From: Aurantiacibacter suaedae
GTDB lineage: Bacteria; Pseudomonadota; Alphaproteobacteria; Sphingomonadales; Sphingomonadaceae
Reading direction: 5' to 3'
DNA length: 64,000 bases
Assembly: GCF_005434915.1 (NCBI RefSeq)
Contig: NZ_SKCG01000001.1
Coordinates: 310,001 to 374,000 of the forward strand
The notes beneath the pieces were generated by a model. The model was given only the letters and a program-made list of their open reading frames with translations, ran no database searches and was not told the DNA's origin. This document shows, piece by piece, positions 44,342-53,122 of this stretch; the stretch's first letter is position 1, and every line of letters starts with the position of its first letter. Made by a program: the position numbers and the translations under genes.

Positions 44342-45328
44342 TTAGCCGTGGCGGATCGCAGAGACAAGTTTGCGCGCGGCGGCCTTCGCCAGCTCGGGCC
44401 AATTGGCAGGGACGCCGGGCCTCAGGCAGGTCAGGCGGCGGCGTTCGCGCACTGCTTCCATCCAGTCGCGCTTGTAGCCATCATCGCCGGTGCCGAAGTC
44501 GACCAGATCGACCTTGTCGTGATCGATCACCTGCGCGAACAGCGCCGCCGATAGCGTGGTGCCGGGCGAGAGCGACTTCGCGCTCTCGCGGTGGGCCAGC
44601 TTGTGAATGTAGGCCGTGCCGTTCTCGACGGTCCAGAACTGCGCGGCGACCGGATGGCCCTCGGCCCGCGCAAGGCCGAAGCGCATCCGCCCCGCCGCGG
44701 CTTCCTCCATCGCGAACCGCTTGAGCAGCTCTGGGTCGCCTTCCTCGGGCTTCCAGCTGTCGGCATAGATGTCTTCGTAGGCGGCCCAGTCCTGAGCGTC
44801 GAATTCCTGCGAAAGCGTGACCTCGACCTTGCGGCCCTTGCGTTTGAGCGTAGTGCGCAGTTGGCCGGGGCGCTGGGCCAGATAGTCGGCATAGCTGCGC
44901 CCGTTCAGGGCGAGCACATGGTTTACATCGCAGTGTTCGTCGAACACGCTACACCCGGCCTCGCGGAAGGCAGTGGCGAGCAAGGCAGCGGTGCCGTCTT
45001 CCACGCTCAGCTTGTCGAAGACGACGCGGCGGCTGCGACGGGAAAGATCGTAGGCCAACGCACGCAAAAGGCCCGCGTCAGGTGCAATGCCCGTGTGGAG
45101 CGGTGCCCAGGTGAACGCATACCAGTTCGTGAGCGAAACGAGGCTTCTGTTGCGCTTTTCCAACGGCAGGCATACGCGTGCGTCACCGTCGCTGGCACAG
45201 GCAAGATAGGGCTGCGTGCCCGCCTCTTCCAGCAGCGCAAACCAGCGCGGCCGGGCAAAAGGGCCTGCTTCGGCCAAGCCTTGGGCTTGCAGATCGTTAA
45301 GACTGGCGTGATAGCTGATCGCAGTCAC
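44342..45328 (-). CDS. GNAT/FemAB-like acyltransferase, XrtA-associated
   Basis: 328 residues from GTG 45328 (GGGGA 10 bases upstream); TTG 45364 is possible but overlaps the divergent ligase gene. Two-part GNAT fold like FemAB: N-terminal PYLACASDGDARVCLPL, C-terminal MRFGLARAEGHPVAAQFW then AYIHKLAHRESAKSLSPGTTL and VDFGTGDDGYKRDWM. Likely acylates a sugar or a peptide using the ACP-bound group. Divergent from the ligase with only about 20 bases between starts. Confidence 0.82.
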   Translation of the reverse strand: MTAISYHASLNDLQAQGLAEAGPFARPRWFALLEEAGTQPYLACASDGDARVCLPLEKRNRSLVSLTNWYAFTWAPLHTGIAPDAGLLRALAYDLSRRSRRVVFDKLSVEDGTAALLATAFREAGCSVFDEHCDVNHVLALNGRSYADYLAQRPGQLRTTLKRKGRKVEVTLSQEFDAQDWAAYEDIYADSWKPEEGDPELLKRFAMEEAAAGRMRFGLARAEGHPVAAQFWTVENGTAYIHKLAHRESAKSLSPGTTLSAALFAQVIDHDKVDLVDFGTGDDGYKRDWMEAVRERRRLTCLRPGVPANWPELAKAAARKLVSAIRHG

Positions 45329-45348
45329 AGCGAAGAAGTCCCCATCCT

Positions 45349-46863
45349 TTGAAGCAGCCTGCAAACCTGTTCGAACCCGATCCAGCGCCGTGGCCGCTCG
45401 ACCATCTCGCGCTGCGCGGGAGTGACGATAGCGCGGCTCTGGTGCTGAAGCACGAAGTCCTTAGCTGGAAGGACTTAAGAAGCCGTGTGGGGACGCTGGC
45501 GGGGTGGCTGAAGGCGCGGGTGCACCATCCGGGCGCGCGGGTGGCGAGCTGGGCAGGCAAGGGCGAGCTGACCTGCCTGATGCCGCTTGCCGCCGCGCGG
45601 GCGGGGCTGGTGCATGTACCGATCAACCCGCTGCTTAAACGCGCTCAGGTCGCGCATATCCTTGCCGATTGCGGTGCGAGCCTGTTGCTTGGCAACAAGG
45701 CGCGGCTGTCGCTGCTCGAAGATGGTGACCTTCCGAAAGGTTGCGAGGCGCTGGATGATCTTTTCGCGCTTGCAGAGGCACAGGACGCCGAGGCTTTGCC
45801 GCCCAGTGAGGCCGATCCCGATAGCCTTGCGGCCATTCTTTACACTTCTGGATCGACCGGGCGGCCCAAGGGTGTGATGCTCAGCCATACCAACATGTGG
45901 CTCGGCGCGGTGAGCGTCGCGCACTATCTCGAAATGGCGGCGGACGACGTAACGCTCGCCGTGTTGCCGCTGAGCTTCGACTATGGCCAGAACCAGCTGC
46001 TCTCTACATGGTACGCCGGTGGCAGCGTGGTCCCGCTCGACTACCTCACCCCGCGCGATGTGGTGAAGGCCTGCGCGCGCCAAGGGGTGACGACGCTGGC
46101 GGCAGTCCCACCCTTGTGGCTGCAACTGATCGAGCAGGATTGGCCTGCCGAAGCCGTGGCCTCGATGCGCAGGCTCACCAACTCGGGCGGGGCGCTTACC
46201 GAGGATATGGTGCGGGCGCTACGCCGCCTGTTCCCGGAGGCGCGGCTGTTCCCGATGTATGGGCTCACCGAGGCTTTCCGCTCGACCTATCTCGATCCCG
46301 CTATGGTCGACGAACACCCGACCTCGATGGGCCGCGCCATTCCTTTCGCCGAGATCCTGGTGGTCGACGATAAGGGCGAAGTGGCGAGCGAGGGAGAGCT
46401 GGTCCACTGCGGGCCGCTGGTCACGCAAGGGTACTGGGACGACCCCGAACGCACCTCCGAAGGCTTCAAGCCGGCGCCGAAAGCCTCGCTTTACGGCGGC
46501 ATGGCGGTGTTTTCGGGCGACACGGTGCGGCGTGACGAGCTAGGCCTGCTGCATTTCGTCGGCCGGACCGATGCCATGATCAAGAGCGCGGGCAACCGCA
46601 TCAGCCCGCAGGAGATCGAGGAAGCGGCCATCGCCACGGGCCTTGCCAGCGAGGCCGTCGCCTTCGGGGTGAGCGACGAACGGCTCGGACAAGTGATCCA
46701 TCTGGTGGTGCGCGGTAATGGCGACGATGAGGCCTTGCGCGCCGCGCTTCGGGCCGACCTGCCAAATTTCATGCAGCCTGCGGTGATCCGCTGGGTCGAG
46801 GCCATGCCTCTGAATCCCAATGGAAAGATTGACCGCGCTGCGCTCGCGAAGGATCAATCATGA
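45349..46863 (+). CDS. Acyl-CoA ligase (AMP-forming), exosortase A-associated
   Basis: 504 residues, TTG start at 45349 (no nearer ATG fits the family N-terminus). ANL superfamily: P-loop AAILYTSGSTGRPKGVMLSH near residues 160-180, A5-like MYGLTEAFRSTYL, GDTVRRDELG and the late NPNGKIDRAAL lysine. Activates a carboxylic acid as an adenylate and loads CoA or the ACP encoded divergently. Its stop overlaps the decarboxylase start by 4 bases. Substrate unknown. Confidence 0.92.
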   Translation: MKQPANLFEPDPAPWPLDHLALRGSDDSAALVLKHEVLSWKDLRSRVGTLAGWLKARVHHPGARVASWAGKGELTCLMPLAAARAGLVHVPINPLLKRAQVAHILADCGASLLLGNKARLSLLEDGDLPKGCEALDDLFALAEAQDAEALPPSEADPDSLAAILYTSGSTGRPKGVMLSHTNMWLGAVSVAHYLEMAADDVTLAVLPLSFDYGQNQLLSTWYAGGSVVPLDYLTPRDVVKACARQGVTTLAAVPPLWLQLIEQDWPAEAVASMRRLTNSGGALTEDMVRALRRLFPEARLFPMYGLTEAFRSTYLDPAMVDEHPTSMGRAIPFAEILVVDDKGEVASEGELVHCGPLVTQGYWDDPERTSEGFKPAPKASLYGGMAVFSGDTVRRDELGLLHFVGRTDAMIKSAGNRISPQEIEEAAIATGLASEAVAFGVSDERLGQVIHLVVRGNGDDEALRAALRADLPNFMQPAVIRWVEAMPLNPNGKIDRAALAKDQS

Positions 46864-48086
46864 AGCCGCTCGGCCCCATTCCGGCAGACTATACCGCCAT
46901 CAATGGCGAACTCGCGATTGGCGGGCGCAAAGCCTCGTCGCTGGTGAAGGAGGCGCGGCGCACGCCGCTGTTTGTCTATTCGCGCGATATTATCGAGGCG
47001 CGGGTTGCAGGTTTACGGGCGGCCATGCCAGACCAGCTCGCCATTCACTATGCCATGAAGGCCAACCCCTATCCGCCCCTGCTGGAGCATATCGCCGAGC
47101 TGGTCGACGGGCTCGACATCGCTTCGGGCGGCGAGCTGGAGATTGCGCGCAAGGCGGGATACCTCCCGCGCGAAATCAGCTTCGCCGGCCCGGGCAAGCG
47201 TGACGCGGAACTCAAAGCCGCGATCACCACCGGGGTGACGCTAAACTGCGAAAGCGAAGGCGAAATTTCGCGCGCGCTGGCGATGGGCAAGGCGCTGTCT
47301 GTGAAGCCTCGATTGGCGATCCGGGTCAATCCGGGGTTCGAGATGCGCGGCTCGGGTATGAAGATGGGAGGCGGGGCTAAACCGTTCGGAATCGATGAGG
47401 AACAGGTGCCCGCGCTTGCCCGAAGGATCGTCGACGAAGGCGCGGACTGGCGCGGCTTTCACATCTATACCGGCAGTCAGGCGCTTGACGCTTCGGCCAT
47501 TATCGAGACGCAGGCCAATGTCATCGCTCTGGCCGCAAAGCTGGGCGATCAAGCAGGCGTCGCGGTGCCGCACCTAAATATGGGTGGAGGTTTCGGCATC
47601 CCCTATTTCGACAAGGATAGCCCGCTCGATGTGGCGGCTATCGGCTCCGCATTGGGGGCACAATTGGTTCAACTTCCCGAACGGCTGCGCGAGACGAAGT
47701 TCGCTATCGAGCTGGGCCGTTATCTGGTGGGTGAGGCCGGGGTCTATCTGACCAGGATCGTCGACCGCAAGGTGAGCCATGGCACGACCTATCTCGTCAC
47801 CGATGGCGGTCTGCATCATCAGCTTGCCGCCTCGGGCAATTTCGGCGCGGTGGTGCGGCGCAACTATCCGCTCGCCATTGCCAGCAAGTTCGATGCGCCG
47901 GGCGAGGAAGAGGCGAGCGTCGTCGGGTGCCTGTGCACCCCGCTTGACCGTCTCGCCGACAATGCCTTGCTGGCCCATGCCGAAGTGGGCGATCTGGTCG
48001 CGGTGTTCTGCGCCGGGGCCTATGGCGCCAGCGCCAGCCCGGCGACATTTCTGGGGCAGGGGCCGGCTGCCGAAGTGCTGGTCTGA
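46860..48086 (+). CDS. PLP-dependent decarboxylase, exosortase A-associated
   Basis: 408 residues. Fold-type III (alanine-racemase barrel) decarboxylase: AIHYAMKANPYPPLLEH with the PLP lysine, ISFAGPGKRDAEL, FHIYTGSQALDA, HLNMGGGFGIPYFD, and CAGAYGASASP near the C-terminus. Related to diaminopimelate and ornithine decarboxylases; in XrtA loci it is thought to supply an amine or amino acid for polymer decoration. Co-transcribed with the ligase. Real substrate unknown. Confidence 0.92.
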   Translation: MKPLGPIPADYTAINGELAIGGRKASSLVKEARRTPLFVYSRDIIEARVAGLRAAMPDQLAIHYAMKANPYPPLLEHIAELVDGLDIASGGELEIARKAGYLPREISFAGPGKRDAELKAAITTGVTLNCESEGEISRALAMGKALSVKPRLAIRVNPGFEMRGSGMKMGGGAKPFGIDEEQVPALARRIVDEGADWRGFHIYTGSQALDASAIIETQANVIALAAKLGDQAGVAVPHLNMGGGFGIPYFDKDSPLDVAAIGSALGAQLVQLPERLRETKFAIELGRYLVGEAGVYLTRIVDRKVSHGTTYLVTDGGLHHQLAASGNFGAVVRRNYPLAIASKFDAPGEEEASVVGCLCTPLDRLADNALLAHAEVGDLVAVFCAGAYGASASPATFLGQGPAAEVLV

Positions 48087-48113
48087 CGGGCTCTTTACCG
48101 CCCTGCAACAAGT

Positions 48114-48201
48114 CGTCCCTTTTTGGGACGGAGTGAGATAAAGCCCGCTATTCCTGCGGGTTCAGGCGCAAAACTAACGCAATGTTCACCCTTTTTGGTG
48201 A
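48114..48201 (+). promoter_or_regulatory. Hairpin-rich leader before the exopolysaccharide operon
   Basis: Three short stems occur in the gap: CGTCCC-TTTTT-GGGACG (48114-48130), CCCGC-N7-GCGGG (48144-48160) and TCACC-CTTTTT-GGTGA (48186-48201). They could end the upstream operon and shape the leader of the next. No promoter boxes are clear. Confidence 0.45.
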
Positions 48202-48286
48202 GAAGCGACCGCGGATCCACGGGCTTTGCCGCTGCATCGGGGTTGTCTCCGTTGCGCTGCTGGCTCGACCACGTGAAGGACTATCG

Positions 48287-48928
48287 ATGCGAATGACCCA
48301 AATCGCCCGTCTTTGTCTCGCCGGGGCGGCCATGGCGCTGACGCTGGGCGGATGCGCTACGAACAGCGCTCCGCAGCTGCAACCGGCGCGGTTCGTGGCC
48401 ATGCAGGAAGGCCCGGGCGAGGAATATGTCATTGGTCCGCTTGATGAATTGACCATTCACGTATGGCGCAACGACGAACTTGGCGCCTCGGTGCAGGTGC
48501 GGCCCGACGGGCGCATCAGCACGCCGCTGGTCGAGGATATGCCCGCCGTGGGCAAGACGCCGACCATGCTCGCCGAAGACATCCGCCTGCAGCTCTCGCA
48601 ATACATCGAGGAGCCGCTGGTTACCGTCATTGTCAACAAGTTTGCGGGCACGTTCAGCCAGCAGGTCCGCATCGTCGGCGCGACCGAGAAGCCTGCCTCG
48701 CTGCCCTACCGCGCGAATATGACCCTGCTCGACGCGATGATCGCGGTGGGGGGCTTGAGCGAATTTGCCGCCGGTAACCGGGCCAAACTGATCCGCTTCG
48801 ACCGCGAAACCGGCAGCCAAGCAGAATATTCGTTGCGCCTGTCCGATCTGCTGCGCAAAGGCGATAGCGATGCCAACGTGATGCTGATGCCAGGCGATGT
48901 CATCATCATCCCGGAAAGCATGTTCTGA
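48287..48928 (+). CDS. Polysaccharide export outer membrane protein (Wza-like), XrtA-associated
   Basis: 213 residues from ATG 48287, preceded by GAAGGA. Lipoprotein signal with lipobox LGGCAT (Cys near residue 23). The export domain follows: YVIGPLDELTIHVWRNDELG then SVQVRPDGRISTPLVEDMPA (Poly_export). A SLBB-like segment holds VRIVGATEKPASLPYRANMT. The protein forms the outer-membrane exit for exopolysaccharide. Shorter than Wza, as in other XrtA loci. First gene of the export operon. Confidence 0.92.
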   Translation: MRMTQIARLCLAGAAMALTLGGCATNSAPQLQPARFVAMQEGPGEEYVIGPLDELTIHVWRNDELGASVQVRPDGRISTPLVEDMPAVGKTPTMLAEDIRLQLSQYIEEPLVTVIVNKFAGTFSQQVRIVGATEKPASLPYRANMTLLDAMIAVGGLSEFAAGNRAKLIRFDRETGSQAEYSLRLSDLLRKGDSDANVMLMPGDVIIIPESMF

Positions 48929-48944
48929 ACCGGAGGCGGGGGGC

Positions 48945-50468
48945 TTGAATCACCTTCTGGAAGAAGCGCGGGCGGCGCTTTGGGCGGTGTGGAACCGCCG
49001 CTGGCTGGCGTTGGGCATTGCCTGGGCGATATGCCTGCTGGGCTGGCTGGCAGTGGCGCTGATCCCCAATTCCTACGAAAGCGAGACCCGCATCTTCATC
49101 CAGCTCGACGATGTGCTGGCGGAGCAGATCGGCATCGGCTCGGCTAGCCGCGCGCGCGATATCGACCGCATTCGCCAGACGCTGGTCAGCTCGGTTAACC
49201 TCGAGAAGGTCGTGCGCGCCACCCGGCTTGGCGATGCCGTCACCACCCCGGCGGAGATGGAGACCGCGACCACCAAGCTGGGCAAGGAAATTGCGGTCGA
49301 AAGCCAGGGCGAGAATATCTTCGAGATTACCGTCACCATCGGCCGCAGCGACTTTTCCGACCGCGAGAACGCGGAGCTGGCGCAAACCGTGGCGCAGCGG
49401 ATGATCGATATTTTCCGCGAGGAAAATCTCGGCGGCGCGCGCGATGAGATGCAGCAGTCGATTGCCTTTCTGAACGAGCAACTCGCCGAACGCGAGGCCG
49501 AGTTGGCAAAGGCGGAACAGGAGCGTCTGGCGTTCGAAGCCGCCAATCCCGATCTTGTGGGAGGCTCTGCCGCGATTGCCTCGCAGATGAGCGCTGCGCG
49601 CAACGAACTGCGCAGCGTCGAGGCCGACCTAGCCGCTGCCCAGAGCGCGCTCGCCGCGCTGCGAGGCCAGCTTGCCAGCACGCCGCGCACCATCGTCACC
49701 GCCAATTCGGGCGGGCCGCAGGCGGCCCTGGCACAGGCCGAGGCGAACCTCGCCGCCTTGCAGGCGCGTGGACTCACCCCCGAACACCCCGACCTGATGG
49801 CCGCGCAGCGCACGGTGGAGAATCTGCGCGCGACCGTCCAGCGCAACGGCGGCGCGGGCGGCGGCGGAACGCTGAACCCCGCTTTCACCTCGCTACAGTC
49901 GATGCTGGTCGAGCGGGAAGCCAATGTGCAGGCGCTGACCTCGCGCGCCGCGGCGCTGCGCTCCGAAATCGCTTCGATCAACAGCAGCCTCGCGCGCGAG
50001 CCGGGTGCGACTGCCGAAGCCCAGCGCATCAGCCGTGACTACGACGTGCTGCGCAAGCGCTATGACGACCTGCTCAACGACCGCGAACAGCTGCGTCTGC
50101 GCGGCGATGTCGAGAGTGAGAACAGCGCGATCAAGTTCGAAGTAATCGACCCGCCAGGCACCCCGCGCAAGCCAGCCGCGCCCAATCGTCCGCTGTTGCT
50201 GCTCGGCGTGTTGATCGTGGGGCTGGGGGCCGGGGCGGCGACCGCCTTTGCGCTGTCGAAGCTCGGTTCAACCTTCGCCACGGCCAGCCAACTCGAACGC
50301 GAGATCGGTCTGCCCGTGATCGGCACGGTATCGCACGTGTTCACCCCGGCGGGCCGCGCTTTGCGGGCCAGGCGTTTGAAGTATTTCGCTGTCGGTGTTG
50401 GCGGGCTAGGGCTGCTGTTTGTAATTCTGATGGGCCTCGAATTTGTCCAGCGCGGGCTGATGGCATGA
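48945..50468 (+). CDS. Polysaccharide chain-length determinant (Wzz/GumC-like), XrtA-associated
   Basis: 507 residues from TTG 48945, with GGAGG upstream. Membrane segments at residues ~20-40 (IAWAICLLGWLAVALI) and near 420-440 and 480-500. Between them lies a long periplasmic coiled coil (~150-380, with EEAELAKAEQ-type heptads). The Wzz N-terminal ETRIFIQLDDVL is present. It regulates chain length and works with the BY-kinase encoded 10 bases downstream. Confidence 0.9.
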   Translation: MNHLLEEARAALWAVWNRRWLALGIAWAICLLGWLAVALIPNSYESETRIFIQLDDVLAEQIGIGSASRARDIDRIRQTLVSSVNLEKVVRATRLGDAVTTPAEMETATTKLGKEIAVESQGENIFEITVTIGRSDFSDRENAELAQTVAQRMIDIFREENLGGARDEMQQSIAFLNEQLAEREAELAKAEQERLAFEAANPDLVGGSAAIASQMSAARNELRSVEADLAAAQSALAALRGQLASTPRTIVTANSGGPQAALAQAEANLAALQARGLTPEHPDLMAAQRTVENLRATVQRNGGAGGGGTLNPAFTSLQSMLVEREANVQALTSRAAALRSEIASINSSLAREPGATAEAQRISRDYDVLRKRYDDLLNDREQLRLRGDVESENSAIKFEVIDPPGTPRKPAAPNRPLLLLGVLIVGLGAGAATAFALSKLGSTFATASQLEREIGLPVIGTVSHVFTPAGRALRARRLKYFAVGVGGLGLLFVILMGLEFVQRGLMA

Positions 50469-50478
50469 GGAAGCGGGC

Positions 50479-51459
50479 ATGACCGACCAGAGCAAGATCA
50501 CCGGCCCGGGCCGCTCGCTGTTCGACCGCGACGAGGACGTGTGGGGGGCGGACGACCTGCGCGCCGCACCCGTGCCAAGCGAGCTTGTGCGCCCGGTGAA
50601 CCGGCAGGCCCCGAAGCGCGCCGAGCGTCCGGTCTCCGCACCGCAGCCGCGCGCTCCCCAGCGCACGACAGAAGCTGATGCAGCCGTTCCCGTGACTGAA
50701 GACAAGGCGCCGCTGCGCCGGTCAGGCCACATCGAGCCGATCGACCGCGAGCAGTTGCAGCGCGCCGGTCTGATTCAGCCCGAAGGCCAGGTGACGGGCC
50801 TCCTTGAAGAATTCCGCATCGTGAAACGGCAGGTGTTGAATTCAGTGCGCAAGGCGCGCGAGGCAGGCAAGGGCGCGCGGGCGCAGCGGGTGCTGGTGTG
50901 TTCGCCGTTGCCTGCCGAGGGCAAGACCTTCTGCGCCGCCAACCTCGCGCTTGCCATGGCGGCGGAGAAGGACAGCGAAGTGCTGCTGGTCGATGCCGAC
51001 TTTGCCAAGCCTTCGATCCTGTCGACGCTCGGCCTGTCGAGCAGCCTTGGCCTGATGGACGTGCTGGCCAATCCCGATGTCCATCTCGAAGACTGCATCA
51101 TCGAAACCGACATTGCCGGTCTGCTGGTGCTTCCCGCAGGCAACCAGACCAATTCCGACAGCGAATTTCTGGCCAGCGCCCGCACCGCGCAAATTCTCGA
51201 TCGGCTGACGGCGGGTGAGCCGAACCGGATCGTGATTTTCGATTCGCCCCCAGCGCTGGCGGCTTCTCCGGCGGCAGAGCTTGCCCGCCACGTGGGCCAG
51301 GCCATCGTCGTCACCCGTGCCGACCGCACCGGGCAAAGCGCGTTGGAAGATGCGCTGACGCTGCTTTCGGCCTGCCCCGATATCAAGTTGTTGCTTAACG
51401 CGGCGCACTTCAGCCCCAGCGGCCGCCGCTTCGGCACCTATTATGGGCAGGAGGAATGA
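50479..51459 (+). CDS. Tyrosine autokinase (BY-kinase, CpsD/CapB-like), XrtA-associated
   Basis: 326 residues. After a disordered, proline-rich first ~90 residues comes the ParA/MinD-like kinase fold: Walker A SPLPAEGKTFCAANLALA, Walker A' VLLVDADFAKPS, and Walker B-like RIVIFDSPPALAAS. A C-terminal tyrosine pair (GTYYGQEE) is a small autophosphorylation cluster. Partner of the Wzz-like protein in controlling polymer export. The stop overlaps the next start by 4 bases. Confidence 0.9.
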   Translation: MTDQSKITGPGRSLFDRDEDVWGADDLRAAPVPSELVRPVNRQAPKRAERPVSAPQPRAPQRTTEADAAVPVTEDKAPLRRSGHIEPIDREQLQRAGLIQPEGQVTGLLEEFRIVKRQVLNSVRKAREAGKGARAQRVLVCSPLPAEGKTFCAANLALAMAAEKDSEVLLVDADFAKPSILSTLGLSSSLGLMDVLANPDVHLEDCIIETDIAGLLVLPAGNQTNSDSEFLASARTAQILDRLTAGEPNRIVIFDSPPALAASPAAELARHVGQAIVVTRADRTGQSALEDALTLLSACPDIKLLLNAAHFSPSGRRFGTYYGQEE

Positions 51460-53102
51460 TGGCCATGCGCCGCTTCCGGCACTCTGCCGCGCTCGCTGCC
51501 ACAATGGCCGCCTGTTTCGCCGCGCCCGCGCTGGCGCAGGACGATGACGCGCCCGGAGAGCGTCGCAGCCGCCTGGATGTCACGCCTTACATCGAGGCAG
51601 CGCAGGTCGTCACCGCCGAGCTTCAGCCCGGCTCCGACGTGTTCACCTACACCCGGCTTGCCGCCGGTGTGGACGCCGCGATTTCGGGGCGCAATTCCGC
51701 CGCGTCGGTGTCGCTGCGCTACGAACGCTCTATCGGTTGGGATGACGATGTCGCCGACTTCGATACCCTGACCGGCGTCGCGCGCGGATCGCTCGCGCTG
51801 GTGCCGCAGACCCTCACGCTCGAAGCGGGCGGCCTGGCGGCGCGAACACGGATCGATCGCAACGGCGCGACCTCGATCGGCGGCTTTGGCGCCAATTCGG
51901 ATTCAACCACGCAGATCTACTCGGTCTACGCCGGACCCAGTCTGCAAACGCAGGTGGGCGATGTCGAAGTTACCGGAACCTACCTGGTCGGCTACTCGCG
52001 GGTCGAATCGCCCGATCTCGTGCCGGCCTCGTCGACCGGCGGACTGGTCGATGTGTTCGACGAAAGTGTGAGCCAGGCAGCCTCTGTGCGCGCAGGAATT
52101 GCACCCGATATGGTTCTACCTGTGGGCCTGGGAGTGGGCGCGGGCTGGAACCGGCAGGACATCTCCAACCTCGACCAGCGGATCGACGACCGCCATGTGC
52201 GCGGCGACATCACTGTGCCGGTAACGCGCGAGATCGCGCTGATCGGCGGCGTGGGGTATGAGGACGTGGAAGTTTCGAGCCGCGACGCCTTGCGCGACAG
52301 TGACGGCGACCCGGTGATCGGCCCCGATGGCCGCTTCATCACGGATGAGAGCCAGCCGCGCCAGATCGCCTATGAAGCCGAGGGCCTGATCTGGGACGTG
52401 GGCGTGATGTGGCGACCGAGCCGCCGCACCAGCCTGACCGCCACCGTGGGCCGCCGCTACGATTCGACCACCTATTACGGCTCGCTGTCCTATGCGCCCA
52501 GCGCGAACAGCTCGTTCAGTGTCTCGGTTTACGACGACATCACCGGCTTCGGCGGGCAACTCGCCAATTCTTTAAACGGGCTGAGCACCAATTTCGAGGC
52601 GATCCGCAATCCGGTCACAGGCGATCTCGGTGGCTGTGTTGGCGGCGTGGAAGGCGAGAACTGCACGCTGGCCGGGCTCGGCTCGCTGCGCTCGGCGATT
52701 TACCGGCGCCGCGGGGTGAGCGCCACCTTCTCGCGCGTGATGGGGCGTACTCAGCTTGGCCTCGGCGTGGGCTACGAGCGGCGCAAATATATCGCGGCGG
52801 CGGGCACGGTGCTGGCCCCACTCGACGGAATTACCGATGAGAACTACTGGGTCTCGGCCTATGCCGGCCGCCAGCTTGACCGCCAGTCGAGCCTCAACTT
52901 CAACGCTTCGGCGTCATGGTTCGAAACCGGACTCGATAACGCTGGCAGCACGCTCGGTTACAGCGCAAGCGTTTCGTACTATAGAACGATCATTGCAGGT
53001 CTGAGCGGCACGGCAGCCGTTGGCCTCGACGGCATTACGCGTGAAAGCCTGCCGGACTACACCTCTGCATCGGCCCTGCTCGGCCTGCGCTATTCCTTCT
53101 GA
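51456..53102 (+). CDS. PEP-CTERM system-associated outer membrane beta-barrel protein (TIGR03016-like)
   Basis: 548 residues. Signal peptide (…CFAAPALAQ, ~28 residues), then repeated amphipathic strands and a C-terminal aromatic strand SALLGLRYSF typical of outer-membrane barrels. Position within the XrtA operon between BY-kinase and ATPase matches the TIGR03016 family. It may form a polymer secretion or surface-anchoring channel; exact role unknown. A cysteine pair (GGCVGGVEGENC) near residue 390 may form a loop disulfide. Confidence 0.85.
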   Translation: MMAMRRFRHSAALAATMAACFAAPALAQDDDAPGERRSRLDVTPYIEAAQVVTAELQPGSDVFTYTRLAAGVDAAISGRNSAASVSLRYERSIGWDDDVADFDTLTGVARGSLALVPQTLTLEAGGLAARTRIDRNGATSIGGFGANSDSTTQIYSVYAGPSLQTQVGDVEVTGTYLVGYSRVESPDLVPASSTGGLVDVFDESVSQAASVRAGIAPDMVLPVGLGVGAGWNRQDISNLDQRIDDRHVRGDITVPVTREIALIGGVGYEDVEVSSRDALRDSDGDPVIGPDGRFITDESQPRQIAYEAEGLIWDVGVMWRPSRRTSLTATVGRRYDSTTYYGSLSYAPSANSSFSVSVYDDITGFGGQLANSLNGLSTNFEAIRNPVTGDLGGCVGGVEGENCTLAGLGSLRSAIYRRRGVSATFSRVMGRTQLGLGVGYERRKYIAAAGTVLAPLDGITDENYWVSAYAGRQLDRQSSLNFNASASWFETGLDNAGSTLGYSASVSYYRTIIAGLSGTAAVGLDGITRESLPDYTSASALLGLRYSF

Positions 53103-53122
53103 CGGACTACGGGAGTTCACAG

